Assembly (NCBI GenBank): GCA_032718475.1
Contig: JAUCBJ010004502.1
Span: 1 to 57,610, forward strand
DNA from: Nemertoderma westbladi
Taxonomy: Eukaryota; Xenacoelomorpha; Nemertodermatida; Nemertodermatidae
Direction: 5' to 3'
Length of the DNA: 57,610 nt
Below, piece by piece: positions 22,202 through 32,595 of the stretch (position 1 is the stretch's first letter; every line of letters starts with the position of its first letter). Under the pieces are notes generated by a model. The model had not been told where the DNA came from and made no database searches. It saw only the letters and a list, made by a program, of their open reading frames with translations. A program made the translations under genes and the position numbers.

Positions 22202-22532
22202 ATTTACTAGATTTACGTGGAGACTTATTATCTCCAGTCTCATTACAAGTCTCTTCAAGAAGTACGAGATGCTGAATCGGTCTGTTTCTAGTACAACAAT
22301 TGTCAATTGTCTGTACAGTCACGGTTCGAATTACTGTATCCAGAGATGGGTATGTATTCAAAATGACACCAGTCATCCAAAACCGTCTCTTTAGATTCAC
22401 TTCAGCGAATAGTACATGATCACCCGGCTTTAAAAAATGGGTGTTACTGTACCATGTAGTTCTGGCAGAAATAGAGGGCAAATAATTCGCTGGTTGTTGT
22501 TGCTTTGTAGCTATTATGTTGGCAAAAGGCAT
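21084..22532 (-). pseudogene. chimeric frame: BEL integrase C-terminus fused to LINE reverse transcriptase
   Basis: 482 codons. Residues ~16-110 are the post-integrase domain of a BEL element (PGDHVLFAEVNLKRRFW, then the VLLEET motif), close to the 52668-52946 region of element A. From residue ~111 the frame is LINE RT: KAFDSVSRSRM, GVLQGDTLAPFLFIIVVDY, LDFADDLGVLSES (the FADD active site) and a C-terminal region (GHCFRRED) typical of LINE RTs. The upstream extension beyond residue 15 does not match BEL. The fusion arises by LINE insertion, and whether it is ever expressed is unknown. LINE clade not determined. Confidence 0.8.
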
Positions 22533-22743
22533 AGCGAAAGCAGCACCAGCGCTGATGACCTTTGGCTGTCCTGAGGGTAGTTGGGGGAAATTAAGGCAGC
22601 GACGCCCACTGGCCTTCTTATCATATCTCTATATTAATAAACTCTAAACCTCACATATATATGATAATATACTTGAAAGAAGAGGATCTTGTTATTAATA
22701 AGAGATATATTTAATATCTACAAGCGTTTCTCAATAGTCTATT
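22533..22743. other. no recognisable gene
   Basis: Short AT-rich stretch. On the minus strand a frame stays open from about 22615 into the chimeric frame (LNFPQLPSGQPKVISAG..), so the true 5' partner of the BEL tail may be an unrelated coding fragment. Not identified. Confidence 0.35.
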
Positions 22744-24089
22744 AAGCAGTGATATTAGTGGAGAGACTGTAACGGATGATGGACGCTACGTCAAATCACC
22801 TATGACCAAAGAACAACTCAAGCGTAAATTTGATTATCGAAAGTTCATCTCGCGCTACATTCATCAAAATGATACGTATATGGATTTCCTAACTATTGGA
22901 CACTCTATCGATCTACGAGATACGGACGAACTAGACACATAAGCTGAGATGGTTTTTTTCGATTTCATGCGCAAAGACAACGTTGCAATGAACACCATAA
23001 ACCAATCATGATATCATCTCGAATGCGTTTATTCTGCTTCAGCAGAATTGAATTTTGAATACGTCAGCTCGTGGAGAACCATATTGTGATTGGTGCAGTT
23101 TACAATCTCACGAGTGTTCCCATACGTCCTTTCTTAGACATCTATGCCATATTTGAGAACACCGCACTTTCCGAATGGTTAGACGATGTGTGCAGTTGAG
23201 CAATACGTTCTCAATCCATCATCTTGGCAACTAAGCTTGCTAAATTAGACAAACACAATAAGTTCATTTGGTTGGAATGTTTTAGGCACTTTCTGACTCC
23301 CTTTTGGAATGTTGATAGTCAGTTTAAAGATCGCGCGTTGATCAAACCCAGCTTCCTGGACGCCACCGCTGAGAATCTGGTTAGGGCTTGGTTTGCCATC
23401 TTTAAAGATGTTTACACCTAGAACCCACATTCCTCCATCCTATAACGACCCAAGATACCCTCGCTCGAGATAATCAGTAGTGGAGATTCAAATCGAGAAC
23501 CTGGAGAAAGCTATCGATTCAAGATACGTCTACTTCCTATCTAATTTCATGGAAGAAAGGTGACGTCAATCTGACAAGAAAATTAGTTAGGGGAGAAGCA
23601 TGTCGAGATACTACTCCATTAGGATCTAACAAACTTTGTTCTTATTTCAAAGACCAACCCTTAATAGAGATTTATTGTGCTTATTGTCACATAAATAATG
23701 AGCATATCTTAGTTGTCTGCTATCTTGGTTAATGGGACCAGTTAACGAGAACCTGAATACAGTGAGAGGTTCATTAACGCACACCCAGAATTACAAGAAG
23801 TCCACTGACATCCTTATGAGAACAAGGCGAGGGAACAGGAGTTAGAAAGAACTGTTAAACTCTTCCAATTCCTCACTACTCACGGTCTATCTACAGCAGT
23901 CGTACAGACAACTAACCAGGTACAGGTAAAAGCTGCTGTCCTGACTCGGGCCTTAAAGTTCCCTAGTTCCTTTAGATCCACCAAAAAGGATATCACTATA
24001 ACAGCCCCCTCGATAGAGAGAAGTGAACAACACATGGATATCAATCAACTGGGTACCTTGACCAGAATCCAAATCCTTCTGATGCAATT
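22744..24089 (+). pseudogene. unidentified decayed coding remnant
   Basis: A string of plus-strand frames interrupted by stops: 22744-22941 (GETVTDDGRYVKSPMTKEQ.., no Met start), 23070-23200, 23212-23421 (ILATKLAKLDKHNKFIWLEC..RAWFAIFKDVYT) and 23540-23730, which ends with CAYCHINNEHILVVC, close to a CCHC zinc knuckle but with one extra residue before the His. It ends where the LTR-like repeat starts at 24090. The layout suggests a gag-like protein of the element whose LTRs are copies 1 and 2. I do not recognise the family. Confidence 0.45.
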
Positions 24090-24850
24090 GTATTGCACCC
24101 TTCCCCAGGAGTTATACCCCTCCTAGTAAACTGGCTCGCGCCAAGGAGATAAGGACTATCTCATGTGTCCAGAAACTCCGTAAACATCGTTCTAGAAAGA
24201 AGGACTGATTGTTTAGAGTAGTTATTATATTAAAAAACTGTGATTTTATGTATATTTTATAGACTAAGTCCCATTACCTGGGAGTGGTGATAAAGCTTTT
24301 GCGGACAAAATAAGTCATTTTGTGCAACAACAAAAAAAGGCCAACATTGTTCTAAAGTGTTGGAGGAAGCATAAACTTATTCAACTAAGTGTCTGTCTTA
24401 ACCCAGAATTAACATGACGAAATTTACCAGCTGTTTTTTATGCATAGAGAATATACTATGTTTCAGCCAATCAGCGCGATTTTCACTTTGCGAACTCTTT
24501 GTTGACATATGTAAATGACTCAAAACGGCAAAATTCATTCATTCTGTGATTCTGCACTCCTAATTTCGAACGAGAAACATCAGAGTCATGCGAGAATCAT
24601 AGAACGCAAATCTATTAAACTTTCATAACATTCATACATTTCATACATTTAACATTTGAGACTTTTATACCGGCATAATTCATACTCTTGCGCACTAAAA
24701 TACTGCTGTTGTGCGCTGCTAACACCGTTCACCTTGTACTGTTCTTATACTGTTATTAGTTGTTGTAACATATTGATTAATGTTTATATTTGGATAATAC
24801 AAAGTAGCCTGCCTACCCTTCTCTCTGCAATAGAATCCAGTCTCCCATTC
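24090..24850 (+). repeat. LTR-like repeat, copy 2
   Basis: Matches the window start as described for copy 1. It begins TGTATTGCACCC, has a CCAATCAG box at 24477 and ends near GAATCCAGTCTCCC (24837). Directly follows the decayed coding remnant, so it may be that element's 3' LTR. Confidence 0.5.
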
Positions 24851-25268
24851 ACTGTGATCTCATAAAGATACTATCCATATTTCCCAAAAGTTAAGTGCAG
24901 TTCTAGAATCCTGTAATGAGTGGTTGGTTGATAATAAGCTATCCATTCACTACGGTAAGACTGAAAGTATTTTGTTTGGTTATAAAAGAAAGTTAAAGAA
25001 GGTAACTAAGTTTCGTCACCTTCAAGGCAGAATCCCCTAAGTCGATTTTTTTCAATTTTCATGTTTTTGACTTTTTGGGTAATTTGATAGCGGCTTTTTC
25101 GTCTGGCAGAACCCCGAAGCTTTTCAACCAGCCATTTTTGAGTTATAAGCCAAAGACAGTTCCCCGTAACTTATGCCCACTTCGAGGCAGAAACCCACAA
25201 GTCAATAATTGGCTTGCAAAACACCGTAAATTCAAGTATATGATATTCAGTCCACCTGGCAAAACCCC
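24851..25268. other. no recognisable gene
   Basis: AT-rich sequence. Several similar words of the type GAA/CAA-AACCCC-TTAA or CACAA occur at 25030, 25110, 25190 and 25260, so this may be a degenerate repeat related to the flanks of the next element. Confidence 0.4.
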
Positions 25269-26165
25269 TTAAGGGGGGGGGGGGGGGGGGGGGGGTTATA
25301 CCCCCCTAAGGTAAAATTTTCAAATTATTGTTTCTTTATTTCACCTAGAGCAGAATTTAATGAGGATTACAAATCTGAAAACCGCTTAGTGAGACCTCTT
25401 TAAGTTCTCGAGTTATCGCTGTTTTTCCGTATGACGGTCTGACCGTCAAATTGTAAGAAAGACAGAAGACCGACAGACAGACAGATAGACTAAATTCCAC
25501 CAAAAATTAAAACTGACATTGGAATTCAAATCAGCGACCCCGAAAACCCCAGTAATGAACATTTTAGCTTGTTGGTGTGCATCCTTCGTGCCAGAAATAA
25601 TCAACCAACCAGAACACAGACAGCCAATTTTGGTGGGACGGTTTAAACTTTGAAGGGCATTTTCTCGGAATGACATTTTTCATTTTAAAATTACTACTCC
25701 TCCGTCATTTTTCAACCAATTTTCTTCGTTTATGGCTCATTCGAACGAGCTTTGGAAGCTCTTTAAAAGTTGTCTTATGGAATTTTGATAAATATAACCA
25801 TTTTTCCTAATTAGCCATTTTTAATTAAAAATATGATAATTAATTAATTAAAATAATTAATTAAAATAAAATTGGCTAATTAAAAATTCTATAAGATAAC
25901 TTTTGTAGAGTCGATCACGCTGAGTCCAAAAAAGTTGGTTTCAAGAAATTTGGACCAAAATTGAGGGACTAGTAGCAATTTGAGTGAAATCTTTAATTCC
26001 TCCGCCAGCCGCTAGGGGGAGGCTGCAAATTTTCAAATTTTACTATAAAGGCTATTTGGCCTTCCATACAGAGGTTGACCATTACAAAATAGCAATATTA
26101 TCATTTAACACTAATTGACAGCCATTTTAAAAAAAGATTCATGGGGGGGGTATACCCCCCCTTAA
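25269..26165. mobile_element. 897-bp TTAA-flanked element with G/C hairpin ends
   Basis: Left end TTAA followed by 23 G, TTATA, then CCCCCC (25269-25311); right end GGGGGGGG TATA CCCCCCC TTAA (26143-26165). The two ends are inverse to each other and each folds as a G/C hairpin around TATA. TTAA on both sides suggests a piggyBac-type target. The interior is AT-rich (ATTAATTA repeats at 25835-25865) without coding frames. A different family from the 17337/47006 pair, but built the same way. Confidence 0.6.
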
Positions 26166-26272
26166 ATCAGAAATAACAACCTGTAAAACCCCTTAAATCA
26201 AAAACAATAGCCTGTCAAAACCCCATAATTTCTCATTTATATACTGGTTTTATCATTTCATTTCAATTTGTT

Positions 26273-26586
26273 TCATTAATGAGGGACACAAATATAAATG
26301 AGGGACACAAATATTAATCAGGTACACAAACATTAATGAGGGACACAATCATTAATGAGGGATACAATCATTAATGAGGGACACAAACATTAATGAGGGA
26401 CACAAACATTAATGAGGGACACAAATATTAATCAGGGAAACAAACATTAATGAGGGACACAAACATTAATTAGGGACACAAATATTAATCAGGAACACAA
26501 ACATTAACGAGGGACACACAGTAATCAGGGAGACAAACATTAATGAGGGATACAATCATTAATGAGGGACATAAACATTAATGAGG
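26273..26586. repeat. 19-bp tandem repeat, about 16 copies
   Basis: Unit ATTAATGAGGGACACAAAC, with variants ATCAGG and ACAATC. Minisatellite next to the 5' end of element A. Confidence 0.9.
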
Positions 26587-26713
26587 GTATATAATTATAT
26601 CCTCATAAATGCCGTGGATTTTCAAAATTTTATTTTGTTCGAATAAACTTGATATAAAGATTACATTAAGTTCTCATTTGTATTTACCATAGCTTATTGT
26701 ACGACATTATTCA

Positions 26714-26789
26714 AGTGGTTCAGTAGCTCAGTCGGTTAAGCGTTGGAAATTTGTCTAGTAGGTATAGAGTTCAAATCCTAGCAGGTGCA
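26714..26789 (+). other. tRNA-like (pol III promoter-like) module at the head of element A
   Basis: A box TAGCTCAGTCGG (26724-26735), GGTTAAGCGTTGG, and B box AGTTCAAATCC (26768-26778) at tRNA spacing. The expected anticodon stem does not pair (GTTGG against TCTAG), so it is not a working tRNA gene. A related module sits at the same relative place before element C (53309-53388), and both lack the anticodon stem, which points to shared descent from a tRNA-derived sequence. Confidence 0.65.
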
Positions 26790-27101
26790 AATTGTTTTTT
26801 GTGCTGAATTTCATCTAATTTAAATTGACCGCTACAGTTTAATTGCATGCACTTAGGTAGATTAACCAATGTAATTGCAGTTATTTGATAGTAACCAATG
26901 TCGTGTAAGATATGTGTTTGCTGGACCAATAGTTATCTTTAAAATCCAATATAACTCATGGAATGTTCTTGATTGTTTGCAGCACTAATTTGCTATAAAA
27001 GGTGCAGTTTCGTTCATTAGTTATCAATCTATATCTATACAACATTCACTTAGTATTTCTGTTAGTTGTTTAAGATTACATTGTTGGTCATCTGTAATAA
27101 A
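26790..27101 (+). promoter_or_regulatory. putative LTR promoter of element A
   Basis: Three CCAAT boxes (about 26865, 26897 and 26925), TATAAAAGG at 26994-27002 and an AATAAA signal at 27096-27101. Arrangement matches 53393-53790 of element C. Likely U3/R of an LTR, but its borders were not found. Confidence 0.5.
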
Positions 27102-29259
27102 TCAGAATTATCGCTCTATCTGCCTTATCTTTTATTATGCTTCACTACGGTGAACCCAATTGAGGGACAGATGTCTGGCTAGAGAGCGGACCGCAGCGGT
27201 AGACGGGAACATCGAGGGAATGTAGGAGGAGACAACCCACAATATCATTCTTAGTTATTCACCCATCGCCTGAAAGGTTAGACAGCGTTCGATGCCTTGC
27301 TACCTAAGTGTAAGACCAAAGATCGAAGGTAGAGGTAGTGACACGCTGTACGCCTAAAATTACATCTAGAGACTGTACTGTCTTAATTCAGAGAAAACCT
27401 GCAGTAGACCTTCAAATTCCTACGGGGGGGGGGGGGGGAGGGGAGGAGGAGAGCAGGCAGAGAGATACTAGTACACAGATAGGACGCAGGCACACCAGTA
27501 CAAAGCATACACATTGGTAGGGTACAGCAAGCTGTACGCCTAACTCTTGCTAGGTATAGGTGCGTCGGTGACTGTTTGTAGTACAACGGTGTCCATTTGC
27601 GTTAGAACTTGTAGGCTAGAAGAAGGGTTACTGTGTTTTACCTGAATTGGGATTGTGCCGTTCAGGCGGTAGGGCAGTTTATTGCTAGGCGGAAATAAAT
27701 TGAGGCTATTAGGGATACTAACATCTACCGTGTCCCCACCGACATCCTGATAGGGAGTTGCCGTGCCCACCTAGGCAACCAAAATTCTAGATAGGACGCC
27801 AGGCCAGCTATTCGTAACTGTACGCCTACAGTAGTAAACTAACACATTTCTTCTTAGTATTAGGGACCTGGTAAATAAAATTGCCGAATTCTGGGCGTAG
27901 CATTAACCTTATGCCTGAATTTGAGTCCTGGAAATACACAAAAGGGGAAGGAGCCTTATCATTCGTGAGTATTGGACCTACAAGTTACAAAATTAGAATA
28001 AAATGTACACCGGACCCAATAATTATATATGTGAAGGATTAAAACTGATTTTGACCGTTAGAATCAAGACACACACGCGTTAGAAATTATTTATACCTCG
28101 AAATATACAAAATATATAAAATAATTTTGTCCATACTGCGCTTTACCCGCTAGTTATTTGTAGCTAGCGCCTCTCTATCTCTCACCGCATATAAATCACA
28201 CCGTGGCAAAGTATACGAGCGCCCTTAGTCCGTCAGTGAGTCAGCCTGATTTTAGGATTCGCTGCGCGGGATTTTGTTTATCGAAGTTTGTCCGTTCGTA
28301 GACTGTTTTCTGCCTCACCGGTTATAAGAGACCGATACTGCAATAGATTAGCCTACTTAGAGTTTACTGTTTTGGTGAGAAGGTCGGATTACGTTTGATT
28401 CTCAGACTTTACAGTAGGATATTGCAGGGTACGTTGCTGTCTCTTCCAATAGTAGGAATGTGTTTTACTGAAAAAACGGTTCAGTAGGACTAAAGTTATT
28501 TAAATTTTGTATTTTGAGGTAAAAATTTGTATTTGATTAGCTAAGTGCTAATTTTTTGAAATAAAATTTGATTTGAACCGAGTGTAAAATATTTGGAATT
28601 GAATACCGGTGTTTAAAAGGGTTTAAATACCATATTGTACCGGTACAAAATTTTCGTAAAAAGTAAAACCAAACTCTTTTGTTTTTCAGGATTCAGAGCT
28701 CATTTCTAGACTGTAACGGGAGCAAGACCGTGTTTAGCAAGTTTGGGAGATAGATAACTCAACAACTTTGGTTGGGAAAATCGCACTTCGTCCGCAACGC
28801 TGGAAACGGAAAGGTTCACGTCCGGTTTGTATCTGGGAATCTGTTTCTCTGGAGAATTATTGGAGTGGGTAAGTTTGAAAAGTTGCATAAATCAGTTAGG
28901 CATTACCGTATTAGTTAAAATTATTGTGGGTTCCACTGTCTCAAGTATTTATGCATTCCGTACGATTTCTTTGTTTATTGCTGAATTAGTCCGTAATTAT
29001 TTGTGTTTGATTTACATTTTGATAACGTATATCGTTATCTGATTTATTTGTTATAAAATTGGCCATTAGGCTAATTTTATTATATACTTATACCGTGACA
29101 TTTATTTGCTGTAAAATTGGCCGTTAGGCTAATTTTATCCATTTGCTATAAAATCGGCCGGTAGGCTAATTTTATATGACTGTAATTAGTACCGTTTAGA
29201 TATAAATACGGTAAGTTTGATACTTTGACACTCACTTTACTTGACTTACAACTACCGAA
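27102..29259 (+). other. long leader of element A with second promoter-like block and splice-like sites
   Basis: No long frame fits a gene. Segments conserved with the leader of element C: GTTCGATGCC...GTGACAC (27286-27345 against 54025-54090), CATATAAATCACACCGTGG (28188 against 55095), GGATTCGCTGCGCGGG (28256 against 55149), GCCTCACCGGTTA (28311 against 55210), a TTTTTCAGGA acceptor-like site (28682 against 55873), and GTCCGGTTTGTAT followed by GTAAGTTT (28869 against 56032). A second GGTAAGTTTGA lies just before gag (29210). A G run (27424-27438) matches a C run at 54317 in position but not strand. The leader is probably spliced; TATAAATC may be a second core promoter. Confidence 0.5.
29053..29175 (+). 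repeat. three tandem RNA hairpins in element A leader
   Basis: ATAAAATTGGCC-ATTA-GGCTAATTTTAT (29053-29080), a second with loop GTTA (29112-29137) and a third with loop GGTA (29148-29175, one mismatch). Stems are 11-12 bp with one G-U pair, loops are four bases, and spacing is about 40-55 bp. A weaker single copy (GGTA loop) is in element C near 56221-56243. They lie 80-210 nt upstream of the gag ATG. Confidence 0.75.
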
Positions 29260-31387
29260 ATGAGTGACAAACAAGACTTTACGAAGAATACACCTACCGA
29301 CTATGACTCATGTGACGCGGATAAGTCAGCAGCGGAAGAACCACAGGGGAAGACTCGTGAGCCTACCGAACCTATACCGTGTGCGTCACCAGTACATCCA
29401 ACGGGAGTACCGGATGCCGTAGTACGAGGCGATGGCAGGACCGAGGACTTTCTAACTGTTCCGCAACCTAGATATAGGGAAACGGACATGGTAAGTTCAG
29501 CAGGAAGCCAGGAAAGCGTTGTTAGAAGCGTCGGAGGTTACATGGCGCATATTACCAGGAGTATTGGAGAAGGATAACGCATATTAGACGAGTTGACCGC
29601 TCCGATGTCTCGGTTTGAGTTCTACACCCTCCAGGTTAGAGTACAGAGTAAAGTACATAAGTCCGTAGATAACCTTATCAGTCTACAAGATCTAGCTAGA
29701 CAGAGACAGGACGTGGACACTCAACTTAGAATCCTCGAGAAATTAATGATCGCCAGGGAACGCTTAATTCAGTTTAAGTTGACTGTTAGACAGATACAAC
29801 AGGAACAAGCGGATAAGTTATTAGGTGAGTCAGTTTCGGACGAATTATTGCAACCCGAGGAAGAACAGGAACTGTACAAACTGGATGGACAATTAAAACA
29901 TCTGACGGATCACTTGCGTATGTGTGGCGAAAACGTCGGAGATTGGGAAACTTCACCCGCACAAATCGAACCGGCACCAGGGATACTAGATCAATCACTG
30001 GTGAGTATTCGCAGTGAAATTGGCGAGGTGAGTATAGTAACGTCAGAAATTTCTCGACAACAACAACAGTACCACAGACAACAACGAGAAATAGAAGAAC
30101 AAACTCAACTGTTAACGGTACAAGCGGCCGTAGAGGAAGAGAAACTACGCGTTGCGAATGTTGCGAGAATCTCTCATCTACAAGAAGCAGCTGAACTAGA
30201 AGCGGCCGAGATGGAAAGGTTAGAGTTGGACATTGCGCAACAAACGGCAGCAGCCGAGTTAGCGCAACAAACGGCAGCGGCCGAGTTAGAGCGACAAACG
30301 GCAGCGGCAGCGGCTGAGTTAGAGCGACAAAGGCAAGCTTCGGAAGCTCGAGCCGAGTTGAGAAAACGGCAGATAAAGGCTCAATCAGCTATACGACAAG
30401 CGGAGTTCGAAGCGCAACAACAACGGACGGAACAACGTGAGAAAGAAGTTAAACTTCATTTCGAACTTGAAAGAAAGGCGAGAGAACTAGCTGAAGCCAA
30501 GGAAGATCTGGATCTTCTAGCTCGCGATCGATTGATGAGATCTCGAGACGGACATGATCTAGACCAGTTAGAGGTAAGGCATAGTCAGATTCAGGAACGA
30601 AAGAAGGAAGGAAGTGTAGGAGCACCTGGACGAGAACGACAATTAGTAAAAGACTTATGTCAACGATTCCCACAAGTAACTCCTATGTTTGCACCGATTA
30701 CGACTAAGGAACCTGTTTCGATTGCGGGTAGTAGTAATATTTCTCCTATCCATAGTACGACGGAACACAGGTATGTTATTCCGGACAAGTTTATACCGCC
30801 AAGAGCGACGTCGTCGCCTATTCCGAAAGTCAAGGTTAGTAACCCGCCGATTACCGATTGTAGTAGTTTATTGACCGGACCTGCACTAATAACGACTAAA
30901 CAGGTGAGTCCACCTTCGACATCGAAACCTGTCACGCACTACGAATACCCAATGACGTTTCTGCCTACAAGGCCTTTGGATTCAAACGCTATCACGCGAC
31001 CACCGACTCAGTTTACATCGCAATCTACGACTTCGAGGAAGACTTGTGAGCCTACCGAACGACAGAAACCAGTAGACGATGTTCCGAAACGGAATGTTAG
31101 AATTCGAACGACGCAACGGACGCGAGCACGTCGACCACCGTATCCAGGTGACAGTAGTACTTCGAGTGAATCGGATTACCCGGAACGCGAGGTATTTAGA
31201 ACAGGAGCGGCCGACGAATGTAAACGTGAGCGTTCAGACAATTCCTTTATCGAGAATCCTCCGCAAAATACACCAACACAAAAGGCGTTACAACCAACGG
31301 ACGCAATCAGTACACAACAATTCGCCGACATTCTGCGACCAGTTGTCAACAAGTTGGCCCAGATTGAGGAACGCTTACCTAAAGAGG
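29260..31387 (+). pseudogene. gag N-terminal half, element A
   Basis: ATG at 29260 (MSDKQDF) aligns with the gag start of element C (56465). A TAA at 29575 falls where C has Phe, so it is a premature stop; the frame then continues unbroken from ELTAPMSRFEFYTLQVR to 31387. Residues ~260-420 are a long coiled coil rich in Glu/Gln/Arg, including a 9-residue repeat TAAAELERQ (30240-30330). After that comes a Pro/Thr-rich region with basic patches. Acts as the structural particle protein. The frame ends at GAGG where a 1.2-kb segment intervenes. Confidence 0.75.
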
Positions 31388-32595
31388 TGAGGTCTCTATA
31401 GGGGTGAGCGTAACAGGCGGCGGTGGACTCGTGAGGGTCCGGGGGCAAGTTAAATCTCCTCATAAGTGCAAGGGAGATACTGAAGGCCCTCGTGTCTAAC
31501 GAACCATGAATTGCCATGGTGCCGTGGTACCGTCTAGTCGGCCTGTTGCTGTACTGCCAGTCCTGTACACAGTAGGGGTGGTGGCATGGCATGATTTGTG
31601 GTTCATGTGGCGTGAACTATGTTTTGTATGTGGGCGATCAGTGGCAGTTTGCTTGGGGCTTGGATGGTTCCATTGGCTAGCAGCTGTTCCGTTTTTTTGA
31701 TACTATATATTATTGTCTCCATGTTCAGCTGATTGGTCTTTGGTGGCATTGGATTAAACCGTCTGGTCTTTGAGCTTTCTGTTGCTGTGGGTACGTGAGT
31801 ACACGTGATTGTATGTGTGGCCACTGCGAGTGAGTATGGGAACCCTTGCCAGTTGGACCAGACGCTGCTGGTATTAGTAGGACCATACTTTACTGCGCCC
31901 CAGCATACTTTGTGCAGACAAAGTTATTTTACCCTGTCGGTAAAATAAAGTACTCTCGACTCTTTTCCTGTTCTTGTCGATACAATTTTGTCCCCTCCGA
32001 TTTGTCTTTCCCGATTTTGACCCCGATTTTGTCTTACCCGATTATGTCCTCTGTGTGTGCATGGTATGTGTCAGATTTTGTGTTTACCGTAGTGTACTTG
32101 ATTTCGTGAACATCTGTTGAGTACACGTGTACAGGACGGGTAAGTGATTACTTGTTCCTAGCTTTCGAGCTAGTCAATATTGTTTGTGGAACTTACTTCC
32201 CCTCAATATTGCCAGCGAGGCAGGTGAAAACGTGTCAAAATTCCAATGTTGGGTAGCGCAAGCCCACGTGGGACAAGACCGTCGGTTAGGCCCAAGGGCG
32301 ACCTTGGTGCTCGATCACTATCGACTGGTCCACCTGCCGGTTGACTCTTTGTTATACTTTGAGTTGGCTCAATGTACAGTCAGGCCACAGTAAGTTGACA
32401 GTAGCCGCCCATCTGGCTACACGTTCGACGAGCTGTGCTGGTGTGATCGGGGGACCGAAAACAGAACCCGGGAAGCATCAGGCCACCCTACGGCCTGGTC
32501 TGATAATAACATCTGTCAGACTGGCCCCAGGGGTGGTGGAAACACGTCCGCCTTGTGGGTGCACCTCGGGGAGGAGCCCAAAAGGACGAAAGTGG
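31388..32595 (+). other. 1208-bp interruption of element A gag
   Basis: GAGG occurs at 31384-31387 and 32596-32599, and gag is in phase on both sides (codon GAG starts at each copy). This reads either as an insertion with a 4-bp target duplication or as a retained GT-AG segment (GAG|GTGAGG ... GGGAG|GAA). The inside has no coding domain. It holds an AATAAA (31946), two near-copies of CCCGATTTTG/CCGATTATG and GC-rich ends. It lacks TG..CA ends and terminal inverted repeats, and the acceptor has no pyrimidine tract, so neither reading is clean. Confidence 0.5.
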
